Below are positions 54,389 through 64,000 of a stretch of DNA of 64,000 nucleotides, one piece after another. Below the pieces are notes generated by a model. It saw only the letters and a program-made list of their open reading frames with translations, was not told the DNA's origin and did no database searches. The DNA comes from Gigaspora margarita (taxonomy: Eukaryota; Glomeromycota; Glomeromycetes; Diversisporales; Gigasporaceae): NCBI GenBank assembly GCA_009809945.1, contig WTPW01000189.1:195214-259213 (forward strand). The letters are read 5' to 3'. The translations under genes were made by a program, and so were the position numbers. Numbering within the stretch: position 1 is the stretch's first letter; each line of letters begins with the position of its first letter.

Positions 54389-55860
54389 ACGTGTCCACAA
54401 ACTAGACAGCTACCCAAAGATCTCATTAAGTAACTACTGGATTGTAGATAATTCTGCAGTAGTTTTTCCCATCTTCGAATAGATAAAATAATTAGATTTA
54501 TCTATAATACAAAATTTTGGTAAAATAAAAATACTGTTATATTTACCTTTCATTAAAATTTTTCTCTGTTAGACTGTTCCTCATAATATAAAACTCTTTT
54601 ATAAAATTATCAAAATTAGAACCAAGTACTTCTTTTAAGTTTTTGGGCAAATTCTGGCTTATGTGCCAGATGCAATAAATGTGAAATGTATTGGAAAATT
54701 GTGATACAACAGCATCATTAACTACCAGATCATCATCCGTTACAAAGACTTTTGGGGTTAGACCGGTTGCATTCATAATACATTTAAAGACCCATTCGTG
54801 TTTCACCGTCAACAATGGCTTGAGCCAAAATTTATGTTTTTAGATTATTATCAGGCGTAAGAAAAATGGACAAAGGGCGATTATAGCAGTTGGTTTTGCA
54901 AGTATTATCATACATTATTACATTATAGTAATATAACTATAAAATTGGCTGCTCTGGACTCATCCAGAAAAGGTGAGTTAAAGACAAAGTAACTGGATCA
55001 AATTCTATTAAAATAAACCATCGAGGATCTTTGATTTTTTTTCATGAAGTCATTTTAATAACATTCCTGCATCATCTTCACCTGCCGCAGAATCACGTTG
55101 AAACATTTTAGTTGCATTATACAGATCTGGTTGATGTATTCTAGTGTTATACTTCTCGAATTATTCTATATTGCATAGTTGCATCTGCCTTTGCAGTAAC
55201 TGTTAAAAAACGAACTTCATCTATAATGTTTTTTGGTAACTTTCGCAGTGTTGAATCGTAGCATTTTGCTAATAGAGTAAGCTGATGACCAACATGTTGG
55301 TCATTAAAAGATGTAACCACAGGACAATCCTTGTTATTTTTAAACCAAAAATTAACTCTTCACGAGCACTCTACCTAACAAGATACACTACTTAACTTTG
55401 CTGGCTTGCCAGCATGACGGCACAAATATATCTGTTTTAATGCTTGGTGAGTTTTGGTGTTTACTCTTCCACCACCACTGATTCATATTCCATGGCCTTT
55501 CGAAGCAGCATATTTCTTCATAAATTTTGCTACTTGATCCCAGTTCTGAAATGTTTTGCCAATAAAAAGCTCTTTGGTCTCATTAAAACTTAAAAACAGT
55601 GATAGGTAAATGAGGAAAAAAGATAAATATAGAAATAAAACACAACTATCTTTTTACTTATCAATATCAAAAAGATCATCGATACTATCATATGCTGCTA
55701 GTATTTCAAGTTCTGCATCATGATTGTCTGATATTTCATATTCAATATCCTTATTTTCTGGTACTTCAAATTCTATCTTGATTATCTGACACCTCAGGTT
55801 CAATATTTTGATTGTTTGACACCTCTATTCTATATCTATACTGTTTTACTCATTCATTTT
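54389..55860 (-). pseudogene. FAR1/MULE transposase, 5' half, copy 2
   Basis: Minus strand: acidic N-terminal exon (about 55670-55860), FAR1-type DNA-binding region (about 55250-55580; NFWFKNNKDCPVVTSF-like), then the transposase core in the frame 54543-54815: FVTDDDLVVNDAV with the second catalytic Asp of the MULE DDE triad and YCIWHISQNL, the conserved C..H downstream of it. This exon ends NER at a GTAAAT donor; the next exon reads RWEKLLQNYLQSSSYLMRSL and stops at 54389, where the LTR element is inserted. Several in-frame stops between 54830 and 55200 show it is inactive. The element encodes DNA cut-and-paste transposition (family knowledge). Confidence 0.8.
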
Positions 55861-56285
55861 AATTTTTTTTGCTAAAATAAAGGTAAGATCATAGATTGTA
55901 TTGTAGCTAAAATATATGAAAAGGAGTTCCTTTTTTTTACTGTTCTTACTTTGTTGTTTTGTCTTTTTTTTTGTTCTATTTCAATTTTTTTTTCTTTCAT
56001 TTTGTGTATTATTGCTTTGTTCTGTAGCAAACAATAAAGTAAATCATGTATTTAATATTTATTCACGATATCTTACATGTATATGTATGCATGCATGCAT
56101 ATCAATATTTATGGGAATTGAACAACGTGGTCTTCCAAAGATTATCATTCTTTACCATATGTGCCTTGTACACTAGAGTACACATATGGTAGAATATATT
56201 TTTATTATTTTAAAGATCGGTTCGATTTTAAAAATACAACTAATATTTACATTATTTCTATACAACATTTTACAATATTAATATA

Positions 56286-56994
56286 CAGTCAGACCTCTCT
56301 ATAGTCACACCCCATATAGTCACACCTCTATATAAGCACCCAATATTGTGAACAGACTTAAATATAGTAAAAAAACCTCCTTATAGTCACAAATCACTTA
56401 TAATCACTATTACAAAAAAATTTTGATTTTTTTATCAATTTCATTAATAAAAACCCTCTTTATAGTCACGAATTTTGATCAAATATGGATTAAAAAATCT
56501 GATTGGCCAATTTTCATATTTATGTTTATTTAAAATATTCTATTAAAAATTCTTAAAGGGTTGACAGCAAATAACTTTTGATGCAGTGGTCCGATTTAAA
56601 TAAAATAACTACCAAAATGTTTTTCTTGATGAGACGATTCTAATGAGCCCAAAATCATTAAAATCCAATCACAGGCTCCTGTGATCGTTAAGGATTTGTG
56701 TCACTGCACATGTTTAAAAATTGATTAAATTTAAATATCTAGACAAAAAATCCTTAATAATCTTAGCATTTGTAACTAGAGTTGACAATTTTATACTCTT
56801 TAGAAAACAATCTTGTGGTCATTTTATCCAAATCGGGCCACTGGATCAAAAGTTATTCACTATCAAATATTTAAAATTTTTACTAATTGACCTTTGATCA
56901 TGTGACCATAACAAAGTATTTTATTTATAGTTCACTTCTATACAATCACCAAAATAGGGTGCGACCAACTTGTGATTATAGAGAGGTCTGACTA
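56286..56994. mobile_element. 709-bp element of the CAGTCAGACCTC family, in MULE copy 2
   Basis: Ends CAGTCAGACCTCTCTATAG and inverse; TA at 56284-56285 and 56995-56996. MULE copy 1 (near 36370) has the uninterrupted sequence. The interior holds a further pair of inverted blocks (gatgcagtggtccgatttaaat / atttaaatcgggccactggatc-like). No transposase. Confidence 0.88.
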
Positions 56995-56999
56995 TATTA

Positions 57000-57690
57000 C
57001 TTAATAATGATATATATTTCTTTATTTTTCTTTATTAGAATACTTTGTTTCAACAAAAAAAAAACAACAAAAAAAAATTACTCATCCTGGTCACCGCATA
57101 GAGGTGTACCCTATGACTAGGAAAATGCCTCAACAAAGAACTCGCAAAAACTCAAGTAAGCTGGGAATTTTATCAAATGTCAGATTCCTCAAGCAAGAAC
57201 TGATTAGATAACCCCTGCAACTTGTTAGTTATTGCTTTAACTTTCATGTTGATGAAAACATGACCTGCTTGATAGGAACATAAGAAAAAAAAATTGGGTT
57301 GACAAAGAACTCGCAAAAACTCAAGTAAGCTGAGAATTTTATCAAACCTCAGTTATTCGAGCAAAAACTGATTAAATAATCCTGCTACTTGTCAATTTTA
57401 TGCTTTAAAGTTCAAGTTGCCAAAACGTGACCTGCTCGAAAGGTACATGAAAAAAAAATCGTTTATAGCCAATAATGAATATGCTGTAATATTCTTGAAT
57501 GTTCTTTGGATAATTGGAATCAAAGGTATAAAACTTGTTGGGTATTCTCAAAGAATATTAAAATATTTCAAAAAAATCACAACAAATCTGCTACTGACTA
57601 TAAAAAAAATGGGTTATAAAAAAAATGCAGTATCAGAAAAGAAAGCACAGTATCAAAAAAAATAGTACAGTATCAAAAAGAAAAGGGAAG
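57000..57690 (-). repeat. 5' non-coding part of MULE copy 2
   Basis: Inverse of 35680-36330, including the duplicated gagcaggNcacgttttNgNcaac blocks. Homology to copy 1 ends near 57690. The frame at 57417-57665 is also open in copy 1 (35672-35950, minus) and reads PKRxLLERN/YxKKSFIANNEYAVIFLNV. It might be a short accessory ORF but has no known domain. Confidence 0.6.
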
Positions 57691-58158
57691 TAAATATTTA
57701 AAAAGACAAACTCTTTTCCATAGATCACTAAACCATATTCAGAGCTAAGGGAAAACAACAAAAAACTATAGAAAAATAAACAAAAAATACTAATTATAGG
57801 CCTTGGGGCCTTTGCGACTACCGAGATAAGTATCCTTTAAATATATATCTGCCAAGATAACTAAAAGGAAAGGAGATGATATATTCTCTACACCCCGTGT
57901 GTTCTCGAACTTCTTCTCAACAATGGCTTCTGACCAATAGCTGCTGATGTTAACAATAGAAGGGACCCAACAGCAGCCCAAATTAGAGAATATTCAAGCT
58001 AGTGTCAAGAAGAGCTTACAAAACAAACAGGCCATACTGCCAAAAGAGCAAAAAACCATCACCAATCTCTCCCTACTTTCAACACCTTTACCCCACTCGC
58101 CTTATCTATAGAATGGTCCAAAAGTGGTGAAAACAGCTTACCCCTGATAAATCTGTTT

Positions 58159-60091
58159 ATGACATTATTGACACTATTGCAACAACAAACAACAACAAGC
58201 GTGAAAAATTCGATGATCATGCCAGAACCCGATCCATTTCCCCTACTGCCAAATTTAGAAACAGTTAATCAAGTGATAACAATCAATGATACACCCATTA
58301 ATTCTGACCCAAACCCTTGGGCGGACCCGTCCAAACAAATAGATCTACATACCCCAATCACTATTACAACCTCAACTATCAGCGATAATAGAAATACTAT
58401 GGATATGGAGACCGAATCGAATGGTACTATCGAAGATGATGCTCCATCAGGCTATATAGTAGAGCACATGTCAACAAGACAGAAAGAAATAAACTACCTC
58501 CTAGACCAAGACAAACTAATGAGTGGTGCACCGCGACTCTTCATGCAAGAGGAAAAAACAAACCAGATCATTCGACAACCAAATCTGGAATACGAATCAA
58601 TTATAAAGGCCTTCGAATCTGAAGACACACTAGAAAAATTTCTTCTATATAAACTAGAAATGAAACCTGCTAACATTAATATCCCACATGCTATCAACCA
58701 AAAGCTCTAGCATTTGGATACTGCATTTTTTAGAACCTTCACAGGAATAAAACTATAGCTCCCAAATACCAACAAGAATTCAAGACCCTTTATGAAATGT
58801 TCTTAGAAAAATATTGACACCTTTATGATGTAAAATTCATTAACAAAACAAACAGACAACAAATATACAAAAAACTATGAGCCAAGATTGCTATTGACTT
58901 CTTGTGCAACTTAGATTTTCTGCTCCTTAAGCCACATGAATGCACAAGATACATCTTCTTCTGCTTGAACTACGCAAAAATAGCAACCAAGTTAACCTTT
59001 GAAAAAACCCGTTCTTGCCTGTTTGATATACATGAAAAAGGATTACAACTACTCCCCAGTACACCACAACTAATTTGATACAGAATACCTTGCAGCAATA
59101 CCTTTAAAGCTGCTGATTGAAAACAGGCAAAATACCAGAACCCTAGTGAACGCATTTAGGAAAGTGTATAAATTTGAAAAGCTACCAGATGAATATTTCG
59201 AAAACCCTATCATGGCTTTACCATAATCAGTAGACAACCTACACCCTTCAGTACGAAAACTATTCCCAATAACTAACCCAGCTGAACTGGCACACTTGGG
59301 AGAATACCAACAAAAACTAAAAGGCTTTACACATTCAATAGAATCCTCTCAAGCTATTTCTCACTACCATTAGAAAAAGAAATTGCCTAGTACACCCAAG
59401 CTCTGAACTTAGCAGTTAGACATCTATTCTCCTGCGCACCAAAAGATAGTTCTGAACTGCGTGACCTTGTCAGAACTTTACATGATCATTACACATTTAG
59501 ACAACTACCAAATGATTACTTTAAACCAAGACCCAAGCTCCCAGATAACCCCCAAGAGATCACAACAAAGATGACATATATATTTCCAATTACAAGTGAT
59601 GAACTGGCCAAAGAATTCATCGCGGAGATAACGGAAACCTACTGCTTCAATATACCCCTCTCTACACAATATATGACAGCTAATCCTACTAATATACCTA
59701 ACCATCCCCTTGATCATACTGAGGTAAAAAAAGTTAACTTAACGATACCGATCAAAACTGCAAGAAGCTTAGTAGCAACAGTTAGAGCCCTGCGAGAGCA
59801 CTATTTCTTTTACTGACTCCCAGAGGACTGGATTAAATTTAAACCAACAAAGAAACAGATGACAGACCAAATCTACCCCTGAACTAAGAAGAAGTGAACT
59901 CAGTCATTAGACAAATACCAGCCTGTAGTCACTTAACAATTCCAATTAAAACATACGAGAACATCACTCCTACAATCAACCTTCTTAGAACACACTTCCA
60001 ATTCCGTAGCTTCCCAACGAACTTCATTGAGGTACCAGACTTACCACGGCCATTCTGGAACATAGTCGCTAATTATGCACTCACCCAATGA
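58159..60091 (+). pseudogene. LINE ORF1-like region with repeated modules
   Basis: The frame 58159-58710 starts the coding part (DNRNTMDMETESNG; acidic, Pro/Thr rich). Further down, broken frames contain at least four degenerate copies of a module of the form LV..(L/F)R..Y.F..LP.(D/E)(Y/W): NAFRKVYKFEKLPDEYF (about 59150-59200), LVRTLHDHYTFRQLPNDYF (about 59465-59520), LVATVRALREHYFFY (59770-59815) and INLLRTHFQFRSF (59975-60015), two of them preceded by LTIPIKT. No zinc knuckle or RRM is obvious. Stop codons lie between the frames. Probably the nucleic-acid-binding first protein of the element. Confidence 0.6.
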
Positions 60092-61540
60092 TGAACACAA
60101 TGCAACAAGAAGGAGACAATCAGTCTCACACATTTACTAACATTAATTTATCAAATAACAACTCACCTAATGCAACTTCTGCAGCTACTTCACCTGTATC
60201 TGAACACATGACCCTCCCTAATTTAGATCTGCAAAACGGACTAAATCTGGCAATCTATAACATTAGAGGATTAAACCAAATAGGCAAATTGGCTGACTGG
60301 ATAGAATTCTGCTTAGAAGCCAACCTGCATATAATTGCCTTAATGGAAACCAAACTCCCAGCCACAAGAGATCTTGTACTTACGAACCTGAAATACTATA
60401 TATACACCTCTAATTTTGAAAAATATAAAGACGACCAGAGAGACACTAGTTTGGGCACTGCTTTGATGGTGTGCAATCAATTACAGCCTTATATCCATAA
60501 CATACAAACTTGCCCAGGAACAACAATATGTGTGGACTTCTTCTTTCCTAATAACAATAAAATGAGAATAATCTCACTATACCTTCCTCACAACCATGAT
60601 AAATTAAATACAGAAACTCAAAAGAAAACTTTTGAATAGTATATGCAAGCTAAAAACAACAACTAGAACACTCTAATAATGGGAGACTTTAACGCTGAAC
60701 AAAAATGCAGAAAACACATTCCACTTTTCGCCAACCTAGAGACAGCAAATGCATATAGTATGCTAAATTTCATAGTATCACAACTCCAACTTGGACCAGT
60801 CTGAGGACTACTAGTCAAATAGATGATATTTGGTGCAACACAAATCTGATTTTAGAACTTGACCTGCCCTCAGTTAATAATACAACATACATCACAGGAA
60901 GCGACCATGCCATAATATCTACAACTTGGCACGTGGAAATTAAAAAGACGGCACCCTCATCAAGAAACAAAAAATGTAAATGGAAGATATACCAATATGA
61001 AAAAATGGATAAGGAAAGTTGGGTAGCATTTACAGAAACAGTTTTGAACGCCTTCCAAAAAGCAAAAACAAAAAAAGAATCACAAAGCATACAAGATCTG
61101 AATAAAAAATGGAACTGGTGGACAGCAGAAATCAAAGCAGTGATAAACAAGAAAATACTATACATATTTAGGACACACAAGCCATTTCATGCTATTTCAC
61201 TCGTAGCGATCAAGCTTAATATAGCACTTAAAATAATAAACAAAACACTGCGGATGCTTACCACGCAACTCTCACCCCAATATACAATAATTAACAAAAA
61301 CCTTGAAAGAGTAAACAAATTGACCGAAATAGAGACTATCTCATTTGTGGACCCTACAGAGAATGAGGAATACATTATACAAACAATCAAAAAACTGAAA
61401 CACATCAAACATACAATTTGGACTGCACGTAACCAAGAACTGAGATTGCAACAGAGCACCCAGATCGAATTCTATATAAATAGAAGGTACCAAGATATGA
61501 AACAAAATACTAGCTGAATATTGGACAGTATACTAAAATG
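60088..61540 (+). pseudogene. LINE endonuclease (apurinic-type, EEP fold)
   Basis: Motifs in order: LAIYNIRGL (Asn of the first box), IIALMETKL (catalytic Glu), GDFNAE (60682-60696) and TGSDHAII (about 60894-60917, catalytic Asp-His). The frame is closed by TAG at 60637-60639, TAG at 60664 and a frameshift near 60800. The domain nicks target DNA for target-primed reverse transcription (family knowledge). 60933-61517 continues into the linker before the polymerase. Confidence 0.8.
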
Positions 61541-63330
61541 ATATAAGGACCCTATAAAGATGGAAAAAATTATACTCCCTGATAGAGTAATCACTGATAA
61601 GGCAGAGATAAAAGAACATTTCAGGTTACATTTCAAACACTGGACGCATAAGAACCCACCAAACGAAGAATTTCAAAATAAAACTTGGACCGATATATAC
61701 AAACCCTTAGATAGAATAAACCCAAACATTTATACAAATGTTCTTGAACCTATTTCAATAGAAGAAATAATCAACACAATAAATACTGCCCCCAAAAGGA
61801 AAGCAACTGGACCCTCTGGCATCTCTAATGAAATTCTCCAACATCTGCTAGAAATAGTGCTAATCCATATGAACCAGATAATGAATAACTGCTTAAAATT
61901 CAAGGTGGTACCGGACTAATAGTTACGGGCACAGGTATGGTCCATACCAAAAAAAGCACACTATAATTACGACCTGTCAACAACATGGCCCATTACCTTA
62001 ATAGAACATACCCGAAAAATTTTCACGAAAATAATAAATAACTGCCTAACTATAACTATAATGCGCCACAAAATTTTGTCTCCATACAACTACGCTGCCT
62101 TTCCTTTCCAATCAACACTCCAACCTACTACATACTTGGCATATATCTTAGAAGATGCTACCACCAATGGCAAAGAAATTTGGGCCCTTTCACAAGATAT
62201 GTCAAAGGCCTTTGACACAGTGCATATAAGAACACTAGAAAAAGCATTACTTAGAATAAAAATACCCATAGAAATTGTTACATTACTAACTTTTCTCCTA
62301 AGCAATAGAACAAACAGAGTCATCACAAATGAAGGATCTACAGATGAATACCCAGTTGGAGACGGGATAGATCAAGAAAAAACTTTTTCACCCCTCCTCT
62401 GGAAAATCTACTATGATCCCTTGATCATAACTATCCACCAAAAATACCAAGGCTACACTGCAATAATTCCTACAAACCTGCTCAAGCCCATTACTGTCTC
62501 CATTATGGCATATATGGACAACTCTTTATGGATCGTACCAGACCAACAAACTTTGACAAATATTGTAGAAATGGTGAACTCTTTCTATAAATGGAACAAC
62601 ATCAAAGTGAACCTAGAGAAATCTTCACTAATAACCAACTCACGAATAGAAAACCCTCAATCCATTTTGATGAAACAATAATAGTTGCAAATAAGAAAAC
62701 AACCCAATGAAATACCTGGGAACATGGTACACTTCAGGAAAAAACCCATACATGTACAAAAATTGATAGTAGCAGAGGCAAAAGCTAGTCTGAGAAGGCT
62801 AGAACTAGCAAAAATCACCAAAAAACAAACAATCTACGTCATAAACAGTGTTATTATCCCACAATTTCAATACCGCTTATTAGCTACTCATCTTACACCC
62901 ATACAGCTACTTACTCTTACACAGAAAAGTACAGCAGCAGTCAAACACAAAGCAAGACTAGCAAGAGGAGTACCAAACTCTTTCATTTTTTGCTCAGAAA
63001 CTTATTCACTTAATACTTTTCAACAAGCACAATTATTCACACTAACAACTATCCTACATAAGAACCTAAACGATACAAGCTTTGATAGATCCTTTTTCAA
63101 AATACGTCTCCAACAGCTACAAGATGCCACTGCAGATACTACCTCGATACTAGAAATGCCTTTAGTATTTCCAATCAGTCAAATACATATATATACCTGC
63201 CAATCTATAATAGCAAGTCACCAGCTGGGCATACAATTCTGCTGACCCCTCTTAGCTTGGCCTATCCCTATGAAATTAAAAGGGACAACTATCAACACGG
63301 CTATTGCCCAATACCATAATAGTACTTGGC
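61541..63330 (+). pseudogene. LINE reverse transcriptase with YMDN box
   Basis: 61560-61919 holds the first RT blocks (APKRKATGPSGISNEILQHL). After TAATAG, 62061-62681 carries motif A (SQDMSKAFDTVH), motif B (GIDQEKTFSPLLWKIYYDPL) and motif C (MAYMDNSLWI). The second Asp of the usual YxDD is Asn (codon 62520-62522), which should abolish catalysis. A stop pair at 62679-62684 precedes the thumb/C-terminal part (62685-63245; ASLRRLELAKIT, ARGVPNSFIFCSETYSL). Stops at TAA/TAG/TGA replacing expected Gln or Trp codons fit C-to-T and G-to-A decay. Confidence 0.82.
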
Positions 63331-63898
63331 TTAAGCAGAAGTTAAATTAACATGCAATTTTCTGCACAGAACAGTTCCTAAATTACAACAACACAGCTTT
63401 GGTAACATGGATACAATTCCATCATAATATAAAGAAAACCCCCATGGCAGGCAACCCAAATGGTTCAATGAAGTTAAGGATGCCATCATTACATACGAAA
63501 ACCCCAAAACATCATACATATACCCAAACCCATTCATATTAGAAAAATGGACAGGCGAAAAGAAAAGATAGATAATAACGAAAGATCTAAAAATAGACAA
63601 AATTACAAAAATCTCTGTGCAAGAAATCAAAGTGAAACACTACGTACTAATGCAAGAACATATATTGTCTCAATTCATACCTTGTACTCAATGCGATATC
63701 AACGATCCTTTACTTCAAATACAACCATATAACTTCAACATTATAAATAATACTGTTTATAATATACAAGTTGACTATAAACGAAGTTTACACACTAACC
63801 TAGAAGAAATAGAGAACGCGATTAGACAAAATAAAAAACACATCAATACAAACCACACTATGATGATTATGCAGGCACACCCACTAAACGTCTACTAA
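63331..63898 (+). pseudogene. LINE C-terminal remainder
   Basis: Same orientation and composition as the RT region; open pieces at 63547-63732 and 63617-63898 (NHTMMIMQAHPLNVY). No RNase H motif seen. The element may run beyond the window. Confidence 0.45.
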
Positions 63899-64000
63899 AT
63901 GCCTTCCATAACCCCTAATGGAACTCTGGGAAACATTAACCTCTCATAATTTCTCAAAACGAGATGTCACAATATACTTAACCTCACAAAAGAAAAAATT

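Overview
The window is about three-quarters A+T eukaryotic nuclear DNA with spliceosomal introns, and it is packed with small inverted-repeat elements and broken transposons. Fragments of Sel1-like repeats, FAR1/MULE transposases and a particular type of LINE suggest an arbuscular mycorrhizal fungus (Glomeromycotina, Rhizophagus/Gigaspora-like). This is an inference from protein style and composition; no database was searched.

Region 1 (1-5.8 kb): no convincing gene. It holds foldback elements, MITEs with TA or TWA duplications, an AT-simple repeat and a palindrome of about 520 bp.

Region 2 (5.79-23.09 kb, minus strand): the main discovery. A 274-nt first exon and three short exons (39, 36 and 27 nt) are followed by more than 120 tiny exons. 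Most are exactly 3 nt, some are 6 nt, and a few are 2, 9, 12 or 21 nt. Each lies between a good 3' splice site (usually TTAG or TATAG) and a good 5' splice site (GTAAGT, GTATGT, GTGAGT or GTACGT), with introns of about 60-110 nt. Joined in order, with the phase carried from the first exon, they read through without a stop. The product would be about 280 residues: a soluble N-terminal domain, an acidic linker, two hydrophobic stretches, a basic loop and two more hydrophobic stretches. MITEs sit inside at least eight introns and in none of the exons. This looks like a membrane-protein gene assembled almost one codon at a time.

Region 3 (23.1-35.2 kb): the triplicated 5' end of that gene, a duplicated upstream block, and a dense field of MITEs. 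Several have perfect 8-bp (hAT-like), TA (Tc1/mariner/pogo-like) or TWA (PIF/Harbinger-like) target duplications.

Region 4 (32.9-57.7 kb): nested large elements. Two FAR1/MULE transposon copies face each other (35.6-37.85 kb plus; 46.2-57.7 kb minus). The minus copy is split by a 5.57-kb LTR element (48824-54388) whose interior carries a CCHC knuckle and decayed Sel1-like repeats. A second LTR-related family with Sel1-like fragments is present in inverted copies (32.9-35.2, 38.75-40.1, 41.66-45.97 kb), with an assembly gap at 43126-43696.

Region 5 (58.1-64 kb, plus strand): a decayed non-LTR retrotransposon with an ORF1-like region made of repeated modules, an apurinic-type endonuclease and a reverse transcriptase whose catalytic box reads YMDN. 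Apart from the microexon gene, no intact host gene, tRNA or rRNA was recognised.
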